Assembly (NCBI RefSeq): GCF_030700245.1
Contig: NZ_JAUYZI010000030.1
Coordinates: forward strand, 19,612-83,611
DNA length: 64,000 bases
Origin: Methylobacterium amylolyticum
GTDB lineage: Bacteria > Pseudomonadota > Alphaproteobacteria > Rhizobiales > Beijerinckiaceae
Reading direction: 5' to 3'
The position numbers and the translations under genes were made by a program. The notes under the pieces were generated by a model. The model was not told the origin of the DNA. It worked only from the letters and a program-made list of their open reading frames with translations, and searched no databases. Position 1 is the first letter of the stretch. Each line of letters opens with the position of its first letter. Shown here piece after piece: positions 8,022 to 16,769 of this stretch.

Positions 8022-9188
8022 TCACGCGGCGTCGGCCCGCACCTTCGCCCGCAGACGCCGTTCGGTCGCGCGCGCGGGCTTCGCGCGGCCTCCGTTGCGG
8101 GCCGCCTCGGCCTGGACCGCCGCCAGCCGCTCCCGAAGGAGGCCCAGCACGGCCGCCTCTTCGGCCCGCAACCGGGCCAGATCCTCGGTCAGCTCCGTCT
8201 CGACCGCGTCCTTCAATTGCAGGATGAGCGCGCCCTCCAAGTAACAGTCGAGCACCTGCGGGTGGATGTAGCATTTCCGGCAGATCGTCGGGGTGTTGCC
8301 GAGGCGCTGGGCCACGCTCTCGATCGCGGCGCGGACGTTGCGCTTGGCGCCGGCCTCGCTGTCGAACGCCTCGAAGCCGCTGAGCGCCAGCGCCGCCAGC
8401 ACCGTGCCGGCCCAGGTCCGGAAGTCCTTGGCGGTGTAGTCCTCGCCGGTAATCTCCCGCAGGTAGGCGTTGACGTCGGACGAGGTCACGTCGCGCCGCG
8501 CGCCGTCCGAATCCAAGTACTGGAACAGCTCCTGGCCGGGCAAATCCTGGCACGCCTTGACGATCCGGGCGACGCGCCGGTCCTTCAGCGACACGTCCCA
8601 GACCTTGCCGCTCTTGCCCTTGAACCGGAAGGTCAGCGCCGCGCCCTCCACCTTCACGTGCGGGTCGCGCAGCGTGGTGAGGCCGTAGCTCTTGTTGGTG
8701 CGGGCGTAATCGTCGTTGCCGACCCGGATCAGCGTCGTCTCCAAGAGGTGGACGACGGTGGCGAGCACCTTCTCCCGGGGCAGGCCGGACCGGCGCATGT
8801 CGGCGTCGACGCGGGCACGGATGCCGGGCAGGGCGTCGGCGAAGGCCATGATGCGCGCGAACTTGTTGGCCTCCCGCGCCTGCCGGAAATCGGGGTGGTA
8901 GCGGTACTGCTTGCGCCCCTTGTCGTCGCGGCCGGTCGCCTGGATATGGCCGTTGCGGCGCGGGCAGATCCACACGTCGGTGTAGGCGGGCGGGATGGCG
9001 AGACCGCGGATGCGTTCGAGCGTCGCCGCGTCCCGCACCGGCGCGCCGCGGGCGTCGAGGTAGCGGAAACCCTTGCCGCTGCGCCGCCGGGTCAGGCCGG
9101 GCCGGCCGTCGTCCACGTAGGCGAGGCCGACTTCCGCCGCCGCCTCGCGCAGATCGCCGCCGCTCTCGGCCGCCTCGTCCCGTGCCAT
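8022..9188 (-). CDS. DNA topoisomerase IB (poxvirus-type)
   Basis: A 388-residue type IB topoisomerase that relaxes supercoils through a 3'-phosphotyrosyl intermediate. The N-terminal domain has the family string RDAATLERIRGLAIPPAYTD and WICPRRNGHIQATGRD. The catalytic part has KYRYHP-like QYRYHPDF, KFKGKSGK-like FRFKGKSGK, DFRTWAGTVLA, and the presumed active tyrosine in CRKCYIHPQ. The C-terminal tail is basic and Ala-rich. Bacterial members of this family are common in rhizobia and methylobacteria, where they are accessory to TopA. The start MARDEAAESGG avoids a long Arg/Pro-rich extension. It faces the LuxR-type gene tail to tail. Confidence 0.92.
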   Translation of the reverse strand: MARDEAAESGGDLREAAAEVGLAYVDDGRPGLTRRRSGKGFRYLDARGAPVRDAATLERIRGLAIPPAYTDVWICPRRNGHIQATGRDDKGRKQYRYHPDFRQAREANKFARIMAFADALPGIRARVDADMRRSGLPREKVLATVVHLLETTLIRVGNDDYARTNKSYGLTTLRDPHVKVEGAALTFRFKGKSGKVWDVSLKDRRVARIVKACQDLPGQELFQYLDSDGARRDVTSSDVNAYLREITGEDYTAKDFRTWAGTVLAALALSGFEAFDSEAGAKRNVRAAIESVAQRLGNTPTICRKCYIHPQVLDCYLEGALILQLKDAVETELTEDLARLRAEEAAVLGLLRERLAAVQAEAARNGGRAKPARATERRLRAKVRADAA

Positions 9189-9352
9189 CCCGCGCCCCGT
9201 CCTACGCCGGCCGGCTCCGTCCGGCCCGAAGGCGTCGGTAAACCGGCGGCCCGCGCCCGGCGTTCCGCGGCCTGCGTATCGGTCGCGGAGCCGGCTCGAT
9301 CGGCGTCCCGCGCGGGCCTTCCACCGCGGACACGGCGTGCTAGGAGCCGGGG

Positions 9353-10510
9353 ATGGACGAGTCCGCACCGAATCCCGCCGCGCCGATGCGGCGCCTCGTC
9401 TTCGTCGTCACCGAGGACTGGTTCTTCGCATCGCACTTCCTGCCGCTGGCGCGGGCGGGCGTGGCGATGGGCCTGTCCGTGACCGTGGTGACGCGCGTGC
9501 GCGACCACCGCGCCGCGATCGAGGCGACCGGGGCCCGGGTGGTGCCGCTGGAAGCGGAGCGCGCGAGCCTCAACCCGATGGCGGCCGGCTACAGCGCCGG
9601 CCAGCTTGCGGCGATCCTGAAGGCGCTCAAGGCCGACATCGTCCACTGCATCGCCCTGCGCGGCATCCTCGTCGGCGGCACCGCGGCGGCGATGGCGGGC
9701 GTGTCCGCCCGGGTCTACGCGCTCACCGGCCTGGGCTTGATCGGCGCCCGCGCGGATCGGGTGGGCCGGGCCGGACGGCTCGCCCTGCGGGCGCTGATCC
9801 GCGGGCCGCTCGCCTCGCGGCGGACGCGGTTCGTGTTCGAGAATCCCGAGGACTCCCTGGCGCTGGGCCTCGACCCGTCGGAGCGGACGGTGACGGTCGT
9901 CGGCGGCGCGGGCGTCGACCCGGCCGCCTATCCGGTCCGGCCGCTCCCCACCCTGCCGCCGCTGCGGGTGGCGCTGGTCGCGCGGATGCTGTGGTCGAAG
10001 GGCGTCGACGTGGCCGTCGAGGCGACCCGCCTCGCCCGGGAGCGCGGAGCGCCGGTCGAGTTGTCGCTCTACGGCGCCCCCGACCCCTCCAACCGGCGCG
10101 CCATCCCCGAGGCGACCCTGCGCGGCTGGAGCCGGGACGGGATCGCGTGGCACGGCCCCACGGCGGACGTGGCCGGCGTCTGGGCCGGGCACCACGCCGC
10201 CTGCCTGCCGTCACGGGGCGGGGAGGGGCTGCCGCGCACCCTGCTGGAGGCGGCGGCCTGCGGCCGGGCGCTGGTGACGACCGACGTGCCGGGCTGCCGC
10301 AGCCTCGTGCGCGACGGCGTCGAGGGGCTGCTCGTCCCGCCCGCCGACGCCCCGGCGCTCGCCGCCGTGCTCACGCGGCTCGCGAACGATGCCGGGCTCG
10401 TCGCCGCCCTCGGCGCGGCCGCCCGGGCGCGGGTGGAGGGCAGCGGCTTCACAGAGGCGGCGGTGGCCGAAGCGGTGGCCGGCGTCTGGCGCGACCTGCT
10501 GAGCGCGTGA
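9353..10510 (+). CDS. Glycosyltransferase family 4
   Basis: A 385-residue GT-B glycosyltransferase likely to add a sugar to a cell-surface glycan or glycolipid. The N-terminal acceptor domain starts after MDESAPNPAAPMRRLVFVVT, and the C-terminal nucleotide-sugar domain has the typical motifs GGAGVDPAAYPV, RGGEGLPRTLLEAAACG and TDVPGCRSLV (E-G-L-P-x-x-x-L-E in the GT4 style). Sugar and acceptor cannot be assigned. Its stop overlaps the GTG start of the next gene, which suggests translational coupling, although the methyltransferase downstream is not an obvious partner in glycan synthesis. Confidence 0.88.
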   Translation: MDESAPNPAAPMRRLVFVVTEDWFFASHFLPLARAGVAMGLSVTVVTRVRDHRAAIEATGARVVPLEAERASLNPMAAGYSAGQLAAILKALKADIVHCIALRGILVGGTAAAMAGVSARVYALTGLGLIGARADRVGRAGRLALRALIRGPLASRRTRFVFENPEDSLALGLDPSERTVTVVGGAGVDPAAYPVRPLPTLPPLRVALVARMLWSKGVDVAVEATRLARERGAPVELSLYGAPDPSNRRAIPEATLRGWSRDGIAWHGPTADVAGVWAGHHAACLPSRGGEGLPRTLLEAAACGRALVTTDVPGCRSLVRDGVEGLLVPPADAPALAAVLTRLANDAGLVAALGAAARARVEGSGFTEAAVAEAVAGVWRDLLSA

Positions 10511-11172
10511 CCGTGCGCCCGCCCGACGACCCCGACGGCTTCATCCGGGCCAACACCCGGCTGCTGCCGGTGCCCTACGCGCCCGAGATCCGGCTGCACC
10601 TCGCCGAGGAGGCGACGGACCTCTGGCAGAAGACCGAGGAGGAGCTGGAGGCGATCGGCCTGCCGCCGCCGTTCTGGGCCTTCGCCTGGGCGGGCGGTCA
10701 GGCGCTCGCCCGCTACCTCCTCGACGACCCGGCGCTCGCGGCCGGGCGCCGGGTCGTCGACTTCGCCTCCGGCTCGGGCCTCGTCGCGATCGCCGCCGCG
10801 CGGGCCGGCGCCGCCCGCGTGCTGGCCAGCGACCTCGACCCGTTCGCGGTCCGGGCGATCCGGATCAACGCCGAGGCCAACGGCGTCGGCGACCGGATCG
10901 AAGCCGTGCGGACCGACCTGATCGGCACGGAGCCGGAGGCCGATCTCGTGCTGGTGGCCGACGCGTTCTACGAGCGCGACCTCGCCGCGGCCGTGACCGG
11001 CTGGCTCGCGGATCTCCGGGCCCGGGGGCGCACGGTGCTGATCGGCGATCCCGGCCGGACCTACCTGCCGCGCGAGCGGCTGGAATGCGTGGCGAGCTAC
11101 TCCGTGCCGGTCTCGCGCAGCCTGGAGGACGCGGAGATCAAGCGCAGCCACGTCTGGCGGCTGCGGCCCTGA
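10507..11172 (+). CDS. Class I SAM methyltransferase resembling ETF-beta lysine methyltransferase (METTL20-like)
   Basis: A 221-residue seven-beta-strand methyltransferase. The SAM site is seen in VVDFASGSGLVAIAAARAGA, followed by ASDLDPFAVRAIRINAEANG. The preceding segment PPPFWAFAWAGGQALARYLL is typical of the METTL20 group, whose bacterial members methylate the electron-transfer flavoprotein beta subunit. That role is inferred from resemblance; no etfAB genes are in the window. It starts with GTG, overlapping the TGA of the glycosyltransferase gene by 4 bp, and no other start is as well placed. Confidence 0.8.
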   Translation: MTVRPPDDPDGFIRANTRLLPVPYAPEIRLHLAEEATDLWQKTEEELEAIGLPPPFWAFAWAGGQALARYLLDDPALAAGRRVVDFASGSGLVAIAAARAGAARVLASDLDPFAVRAIRINAEANGVGDRIEAVRTDLIGTEPEADLVLVADAFYERDLAAAVTGWLADLRARGRTVLIGDPGRTYLPRERLECVASYSVPVSRSLEDAEIKRSHVWRLRP

Positions 11173-11319
11173 GGCCGGGGACTTCCGCGCGTGCCGTGCA
11201 TTGGAGCATGATGCGCGGACGCGGGATGGCGGCTCCCTCGAGCGCAGCGGACCCGTCACCCGTCCCGCGGGCCGCCGCATCCCGCGCCGCCGAGCGGCCG
11301 ACCGAAGGTTTTCTGCGCA

Positions 11320-11892
11320 TTGACCGGCACTCCGAGCCTTCCCCGCGTCGTGGCCTTCTCGGGCAGTGCCAAGCGGCCGTCCCGGACCCGCGACCTCGTC
11401 GAGGCCGTCGCCGGCGAACTCGGACGCCTGCGGCGGATCGACCTCCGCGTGTACGACCTCGTCGATGCGGGGCCCGGCCTCGGAGCGACCCTGCGCGCCG
11501 ACCTGCCGCTCCCGGCCGCGCGGCTCGTCGAGGCGATCGAGGGAGCGGACGCCCTGATCGTCGGCACGCCGGTCTACCAGGGCGGCTACGCCGGGCTGTT
11601 CAAGCACGTCTTCGACCTCGTCGATCCGGCGCGGATGGTCGGGATGCCGGTGGCGCTGACCGCCACCGGCGGCGGACTGCGCCACGCTCTCGTGGTCGAG
11701 CACGCCCTGCGGCCGCTGTTCGGCTTCTTCGCCGCCCACGCGGCGCCGACCGCCGTCTATGCCGGGCCGGACGACCTGGCGGACGGCGCCGTCGCCGACC
11801 CGGGAGTGGCGGAGCGCGTCGCCGCCGCCGCGGCCGAACTCGCCGCCCTCCTCGACGTCTCCCGCGCGCTCGGCGCCGGCGCGGCCGCGTGA
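11320..11892 (+). CDS. NAD(P)H-dependent FMN reductase family flavoprotein
   Basis: A 190-residue flavodoxin-fold protein of the SsuE/MsuE type, which reduces FMN for partner monooxygenases. It shows the phosphate-binding opening VVAFSGSAKRPSRTRDLVEA and the family's GTPVYQGGYAGLFKHVFDLV, followed by TATGGGLRHALVVEHALRPL. The only in-frame start preserving the first strand is a TTG; no ATG exists close by. No sulfonate or sulfone monooxygenase gene is adjacent, so the physiological partner is unknown. A 13-bp string shared with the ruvB upstream region lies about 120 bp before the start. Confidence 0.82.
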   Translation: MTGTPSLPRVVAFSGSAKRPSRTRDLVEAVAGELGRLRRIDLRVYDLVDAGPGLGATLRADLPLPAARLVEAIEGADALIVGTPVYQGGYAGLFKHVFDLVDPARMVGMPVALTATGGGLRHALVVEHALRPLFGFFAAHAAPTAVYAGPDDLADGAVADPGVAERVAAAAAELAALLDVSRALGAGAAA

Positions 11893-11990
11893 CAGCGCAC
11901 GCGCTTTCGTGTGCACGCGCGGCGATCCGGGATCCCCTTCGCGCGGCCGTACTCTAGATTCGGTCCAACGAAGCGATGCCGCGAGGGCTC

Positions 11991-12605
11991 ATGGCTGGTT
12001 CCCCGATCACCACCGGCAAGGCGGGCCGCCCGCCGCTGCCGGCGACCTACGTGACCGCCTCCGGTCTTCCCCGCTACAATCCGGTCTCGCAGGCGCTGCA
12101 CTGGCTGACCTCCGCCCTCGTCCTCGCGATCCTGCCGCTGGCCTGGGTGGCGATCAGCCTGCCGCCCGGCCCGAACAAGGGCAGCATCTTCGTCCTGCAC
12201 AAGTCGGTCGGCCTGACGATCTTCGCGATCGTCGTGCTGCGGATCGTCTGGCGGATGATCCGGCCGGCGCCGCCGGACCCGAAGGCGCCCTGGGCGCTGA
12301 CCCTGATCGCCCGGATCAACCACTGGCTGCTCTACGCGATCTTCCTGATCATGCCCGTGAGCGGCTATCTGCTCAGCGCGTGGTCGGGCCGCGACACGCC
12401 GTATTTCTGGCTGTTCACCGTTCCCGGCCTGCCGAAGGACGAGGCGGCCCAGAAGATCGCCCAGTCGATCCACGTCTTCGGCCAGTACGCGGTCTACGTC
12501 CTGGTCCTGCTCCACATCCTCGGGACCGTCTGGCACCTCGTGATCCGCCGCGACGGGCTGCTGGAGCGGATGCTGCCCGTGCAGGACGGCCGCGGCGGCC
12601 GCTGA
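11991..12605 (+). CDS. Cytochrome b561-type integral membrane protein
   Basis: A 204-residue four-helix membrane protein expected to bind two b hemes and shuttle electrons from the quinone pool, or to superoxide, at the inner membrane. Candidate heme histidines lie in ALHWLTSALV, FVLHKSVGL, RINHWLLYAIF and VLLHILGTVWH. The ATG with GAGG upstream (MAGSPITTG) was preferred to one 15 bp earlier. It is convergent with the Inh-domain gene, only 21 bp apart. No partner dehydrogenase or cytochrome c is adjacent. Confidence 0.88.
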   Translation: MAGSPITTGKAGRPPLPATYVTASGLPRYNPVSQALHWLTSALVLAILPLAWVAISLPPGPNKGSIFVLHKSVGLTIFAIVVLRIVWRMIRPAPPDPKAPWALTLIARINHWLLYAIFLIMPVSGYLLSAWSGRDTPYFWLFTVPGLPKDEAAQKIAQSIHVFGQYAVYVLVLLHILGTVWHLVIRRDGLLERMLPVQDGRGGR

Positions 12606-12626
12606 GCCCGCAATCGCCCGGGGGGT

Positions 12627-13457
12627 CTACGGGTCGACCCGGCGCAGGACGAAGGTGGTGCCGACCTCGGGGTCGCGCCGCCAGCGGCCGTCGCCGGTCG
12701 GGATCAGGTCGATGCTGTGGCCGCGCTTGGCCGTCAGCGTCATCCGCCCGCCCGCGTAGCGCCAGCGTACCGGGTCGAACACCTCCAGGCCGCCGTCGTG
12801 GCAGCCCGGGACGATCCGCACCGTCCCGGCGGCGCCGTCCAGGGAGAGGCGGCAGGTGTCGCGGTCCTGGAACCGGTCGAGGGCATAGATCCCCGGGGTC
12901 GGACCGCCGGCCGCTTCGGCCCGCGCCCCAGGCTGCGGGGCGGGCGTCGGCGCGGCCGGCGCGACGCCCGGCGGAACCGCCGCGTCGGGCTTCTCCGGCT
13001 CGGGCGGGCGCATCGCGACGATGTCGAGCGGCACGAAGCTGTAGCTCTCGCCACTCTCGGTCTTCGCGACGAGGCTGCGCTGGTCCGGCCGGCGGGTGAA
13101 CAGCAGCACGGGACGGACGTTGCGGTCGACGAGCCGGACGGCGCTGTCCGTGTAGAGCCAGCCCGCCACCGGACCGATCACCGGGAGCGCGCGACGGCAC
13201 CCGGCGGGGAAGTACAGGCGGCGGCCGGCCTCGCCGCTGTCGCCGGACAGGGTCATCACGCAGCGCCGGTTGCTGCCGTCGCGCGACAGGTCCCAGGTGC
13301 CGGGCACGTCGCCGATCCGGTCCGGCAGGCTGCGCGTCTCGGGCGGCGCGGCGGGCTCCGGAGCGGCAGGCTCCGGGGCGGCAGGCTGCTCTTGCGCCGG
13401 GGCGAGGCTCGGCCAGAGCGCGAGGGCGGCGCAGAGCGCGGCGCCGGCGCGCCTCAC
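12627..13457 (-). CDS. Secreted protein with two tandem AprI/Inh-like domains
   Basis: A 276-residue protein with signal peptide MRRAGAALCAALALWPSLAP, a Pro/Glu/Ala-rich spacer and two similar beta-barrel units. The first (roughly residues 45-140) has RRCVMTLSGDSGE and PAGCRRALP; the second (roughly 180-275) has DTCRLSLDGAAG and VPGCHDGGLEVF. The paired cysteines and the trailing WRRDPEVGTTFVLRR fit the Inh fold, known from inhibitors of serralysin-type metalloproteases. No such protease is adjacent, so inhibition is not shown. The GTG start overlaps the TGA of the dehydrogenase gene, so the two are coupled. Confidence 0.72.
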   Translation of the reverse strand: MRRAGAALCAALALWPSLAPAQEQPAAPEPAAPEPAAPPETRSLPDRIGDVPGTWDLSRDGSNRRCVMTLSGDSGEAGRRLYFPAGCRRALPVIGPVAGWLYTDSAVRLVDRNVRPVLLFTRRPDQRSLVAKTESGESYSFVPLDIVAMRPPEPEKPDAAVPPGVAPAAPTPAPQPGARAEAAGGPTPGIYALDRFQDRDTCRLSLDGAAGTVRIVPGCHDGGLEVFDPVRWRYAGGRMTLTAKRGHSIDLIPTGDGRWRRDPEVGTTFVLRRVDP

Positions 13458-14428
13458 GCGCGCGGGCTCCAGGGCGTCTCGGCCACCGGCGTCAGCGGCC
13501 CGCGGCCCTCGAACCACGACACGACGTTGTCGACGACCAGCTGCGCCATCGCCGCGCGGGTGTACTCGGAAGCCGAGCCGACATGCGGCAGCAGCACCGC
13601 GTTGTCGAGGGCGGCGAGGTCCGACGGCACGTGCGGCTCGTTCTCGAACACATCGAGGCCGGCCGCGTGGATCGTCCCGGCCTTCAGCGCCGCGGTGAGC
13701 GCCGCCTCGTCCACGAGGCTGCCGCGGGCGACGTTGACGAGGATGCCCTCGGGGCCCAGCGCCTCCAGCACCTCCGTGCCGATCAGCCCGCGCGTCTCGG
13801 CCCCGCCCGGCGCCACGACGATCAGCACGTGCACCGCCCGCGCCAGCCCGATCAGCGTGTCGTGGTATGTGTAGGCGACGTCCGCCTGACGGCTGCGGCC
13901 GTGATAGTCGATCGCGACCTCGAAGCCTTCGAGCCGGCGGGCGATCGCCCGCCCGATCCGTCCGAGGCCGAGGATGCCGATCCGGCGCCCGCGCAGCGAC
14001 GCGGTGAGCGGGAAGGGCGCCTTGGGCCAGTGGCCGGCGCGCAGGTAGCGGTCCGCCTGGGGCAGCCGCCGCAGGGTGGCGAGGACGAGGCCGACGGCGA
14101 GGTCTGCGACCTCGTCGGTCAGCACGTCGGGGGTGTTGGTCACGACGACGCCGTGACGCGCGGCGGCGGCCGCGTCGATCGTGTCGTAGCCGACCCCGAA
14201 ATTCGCGATCATCTCCAGCTTCGGCAGCCGTGCGATCAGCCCGGCATCGACCGCGGCGTGGCCGCCCGCGCACACGCCGCGGATCCGCGGAGCGACCTGC
14301 GTCAGCATGGCGTCCGCATCGTCCGCCCTGTCGAGCCGGTGGACGGTGAAGCGGTCGTCGAGGGACGATTCGATCAGCGGGTGCATCCGCCGCAGGAGCA
14401 GGATGTCGGCGGGCGGGGCGGCGGTCAT
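13454..14428 (-). CDS. D-isomer-specific 2-hydroxyacid dehydrogenase
   Basis: A 324-residue NAD(P)-dependent enzyme of the glyoxylate/hydroxypyruvate reductase group. The coenzyme fold shows GILGLGRIGRAIARRLEGF. Catalytic residues are in place: Arg in VNVARGSLVDE, Glu in FENEPHVP and His in LLPHVGSAS. The motif ANFGVGYDTID is in the substrate domain. Reduction of a 2-keto acid such as hydroxypyruvate is likely, which would suit one-carbon metabolism, but the specificity is unproven. The start is MTAAPPADILL. It overlaps the Inh-domain gene downstream. A second member of the same family is encoded at 60-61 kb. Confidence 0.9.
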   Translation of the reverse strand: MTAAPPADILLLRRMHPLIESSLDDRFTVHRLDRADDADAMLTQVAPRIRGVCAGGHAAVDAGLIARLPKLEMIANFGVGYDTIDAAAAARHGVVVTNTPDVLTDEVADLAVGLVLATLRRLPQADRYLRAGHWPKAPFPLTASLRGRRIGILGLGRIGRAIARRLEGFEVAIDYHGRSRQADVAYTYHDTLIGLARAVHVLIVVAPGGAETRGLIGTEVLEALGPEGILVNVARGSLVDEAALTAALKAGTIHAAGLDVFENEPHVPSDLAALDNAVLLPHVGSASEYTRAAMAQLVVDNVVSWFEGRGPLTPVAETPWSPRA

Positions 14429-14671
14429 GGGCGTTCCGTTTCCTTGCCGGGCGGCTTCCTTGCCGGTCGACGGCTGCGTAGCGCGGGAGGACGGCCCACG
14501 CATAGGCCCTCGCGCGGGCGGCGCGCTACCGGGCTGTGGGTGGGGCGGCTGACATCCGCGACCCTTTCGCCGTCTCGCCATCGCCTCCGGGCGCGGCTCG
14601 CCTCTTCCGAAACCTCCCGCCCAGCATTAGTAAGGGTGAGCCGGACGGAGACCAGAACCGGGACCGAGCCA

Positions 14672-14683
14672 ATCTTCGAAGAT
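14672..14683. promoter_or_regulatory. Perfect 12-bp palindrome just before leuC
   Basis: ATCTTCGAAGAT ends 8 bp before the leuC ATG, where a ribosome binding site would be. Its symmetry could hide the site in RNA or bind a regulator. A similar, less regular string (GATCTTCGAACTTTCGAGATC) follows the tRNA-Leu gene. Both readings are speculative. Confidence 0.35.
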
Positions 14684-14691
14684 CCGAACCG

Positions 14692-16104
14692 ATGACCAGC
14701 CCACGCACCCTCTACGACAAGATCTGGGACGACCACGTCGTCGATGTCCTGCCGGACGGCTCCAGCCTCCTCTACATCGACCGCCACCTCGTGCACGAGG
14801 TGACGAGTCCCCAGGCGTTCGAGGGCCTGCGGGTGGCCGGCCGCAAGGTGCGCCACCCCGAGAAGACGCTGGCGGTGGTCGACCACAACGTCCAGACCTC
14901 GGACCGCAGCCAGGGGATCGACGACCCCGAGAGCCGCACGCAGCTCGAAGCGCTGGCCGAGAACGTGCGCGACTTCGGCATCGAGTTCTACGACGCGCTC
15001 GACCGGCGCCAGGGCATCGTCCACATCATCGGGCCGGAGCAGGGCTTCACCCTGCCGGGCCAGACGATCGTGTGCGGCGATTCCCACACGTCCACGCACG
15101 GCGCCTTCGGGGCGCTCGCCCACGGCATCGGCACGTCGGAGGTGGAGCACGTGCTCGCCACCCAGACGCTGGTGCAGAAAAAGGCGAAGAACATGCGCGT
15201 CACCGTGGACGGCACGCTGCCGCCGGGCGTGAGCGCCAAGGACATCGTGCTGGCCATCATCGGCGAGATCGGCACCGCCGGCGGCACCGGCCACGTCATC
15301 GAGTACGCCGGCGAGGCGATCCGCGCCCTCTCGATGGAGGGGCGGATGACGATCTGCAACATGTCGATCGAGGGCGGCGCCCGCGCCGGCATGGTGGCCC
15401 CCGACGCCACCACCTACGCCTACGTGCAGGGTCGGCCGAAGGCGCCGCAGGGCGCAGCCTTCGACCGGGCGCGGGCCTACTGGGAGAGCCTCGTCACCGA
15501 CGCGGGCGCGCATTTCGACCGCGAGGTGCGCCTCGACGCGGCCAACCTGCCGCCACTGGTGAGCTGGGGCACGAGCCCGGAGGACGTGATCTCGGTGCAG
15601 GGCCGCGTGCCCGACCCGTCCGAGATCGCCGACGAGAACAAGCGGCAATCGAAGGAGAAGGCGCTGGCCTATATGGGCCTGACGCCCGGCACGCCGATGA
15701 CCGACATCCGCCTCGACCGGGTGTTCATCGGCTCCTGCACCAACGGCCGAATCGAGGATCTGCGCGTCGTCGCCCAGATGGTCGAGGGCCGCAAGGTCCA
15801 CGAGAGCGTCTCGGCGATGGTGGTGCCGGGCTCCGGCCTCGTGAAGGCTCAGGCCGAAGCCGAGGGGATCGACCGCATCCTCAAGGCGGCGGGCTTCGAC
15901 TGGCGCGAGCCCGGCTGCTCGATGTGCCTCGGCATGAACGCCGACCGGCTCAACCCGCTGGAGCGCTGCGCCTCGACCTCGAACCGCAACTTCGAGGGCC
16001 GCCAGGGCCACCGCGGCCGCACGCATCTCGTGTCGCCGGCGATGGCCGCGGCGGCCGCGGTCACCGGCCGCTTCGTCGACATCCGCGAGTGGCCGCAGGC
16101 CTGA
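14692..16104 (+). CDS. leuC: 3-isopropylmalate dehydratase large subunit LeuC
   Basis: A 470-residue aconitase-family enzyme subunit that, with LeuD, isomerises 2-isopropylmalate to 3-isopropylmalate in leucine synthesis. The 4Fe-4S cysteines are visible in FIGSCTNGRIEDL and EPGCSMCLGMN. Other family signatures are YIDRHLVHEVTSPQAFEGLR, GDSHTSTHGAFG and SIEGGARAGM. Full length for the family. No leuD or leuB is in the window; a leucine tRNA gene follows 107 bp later. A short palindrome sits at the ribosome-binding region, which may matter for control. Confidence 0.97.
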   Translation: MTSPRTLYDKIWDDHVVDVLPDGSSLLYIDRHLVHEVTSPQAFEGLRVAGRKVRHPEKTLAVVDHNVQTSDRSQGIDDPESRTQLEALAENVRDFGIEFYDALDRRQGIVHIIGPEQGFTLPGQTIVCGDSHTSTHGAFGALAHGIGTSEVEHVLATQTLVQKKAKNMRVTVDGTLPPGVSAKDIVLAIIGEIGTAGGTGHVIEYAGEAIRALSMEGRMTICNMSIEGGARAGMVAPDATTYAYVQGRPKAPQGAAFDRARAYWESLVTDAGAHFDREVRLDAANLPPLVSWGTSPEDVISVQGRVPDPSEIADENKRQSKEKALAYMGLTPGTPMTDIRLDRVFIGSCTNGRIEDLRVVAQMVEGRKVHESVSAMVVPGSGLVKAQAEAEGIDRILKAAGFDWREPGCSMCLGMNADRLNPLERCASTSNRNFEGRQGHRGRTHLVSPAMAAAAAVTGRFVDIREWPQA

Positions 16105-16211
16105 GCCCCGGAATCACCGTCGCGGAAATCCCGCGGCGGCGCGGAGAACGCGATTGACGCGGGATCCGGCGCCGCCTAAACGAAGCCGTCGCTGGCCATG
16201 GCCGGCGGCGA

Positions 16212-16296
16212 GCCCAGGTGGCGGAATTGGTAGACGCGCTGGTTTCAGGTACCAGTCTCGCAAGAGGTGAAGGTTCGAGTCCTTTCCTGGGCACCA
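16212..16296 (+). tRNA. tRNA-Leu (anticodon CAG)
   Basis: An 85-nt class II tRNA with a 7-bp acceptor stem (GCCCAGG / CCTGGGC), an anticodon loop TTCAGGT giving CAG, a short variable arm, and T arm GGTTCGAGTCC. The CCA end is encoded. It reads CUG, a major leucine codon in G+C-rich genomes. Confidence 0.96.
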
Positions 16297-16541
16297 TCTG
16301 ATCTTCGAACTTTCGAGATCGGACGGTTCTACCGCCACATCCCGCACCGGGTCGCCGGATGCGGAATTTGTTATTTCTGAACCGGCACCTGCACGCGCGA
16401 TCTTTGCCCTGTTCGCAGCCTCGGATGTGGACGGCGTCTTTGGCTGCTCCCGCCGGCAGTCCAACCGGTACGGGCCGTCCGGCGGTCACGCACCGCGCGT
16501 TGCAGGATGACCGAGCATCGCGGATCCCCGAGGCCTGCCCG

Positions 16542-16769
16542 TCACTGAAGGCGACAGTGCTGGGCGTGGGCGCGGATCCAGCGCGGCGAGAGGATGTCGC
16601 CGTCCTCCGTGATGATCCAGGGCTGCGCATCGTCGTCATCGATCACCGCCGCTGCCGCCGTCAGCGCGTCGCGCAGGGTGGCGAACGCGCGTCCCTCGGC
16701 GACGTGGGCCGGCGCATTGCCGGGCCAGACGGTCAACTCGGCGCGCTTGTCGAGGTCGGCTCGCGTCAT
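16542..16769 (-). CDS. Small acidic hypothetical protein, 75 residues
   Basis: Starts MTRADLDKRAELTVWPGNAP and contains an acidic stretch (AAVIDDDDAQPWIITEDGD) before SPRWIRAHAQ. There is no signal peptide or membrane segment. The pattern of a helix followed by WIITEDGDIL suggests a compact soluble domain seen in short conserved proteins of methylobacteria, but I do not recognise a family name. An upstream in-frame start would add a Pro/Arg-rich tail and was not used. The gene stands alone. Confidence 0.5.
   Translation of the reverse strand: MTRADLDKRAELTVWPGNAPAHVAEGRAFATLRDALTAAAAVIDDDDAQPWIITEDGDILSPRWIRAHAQHCRLQ

Noticed and set aside
16300..16320. Hairpin after tRNA-Leu as a terminator
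   Set aside because: GATCTTCGAACTTTCGAGATC pairs only over 5-6 bp before mismatching and has no U-tract, so it is too weak to list.
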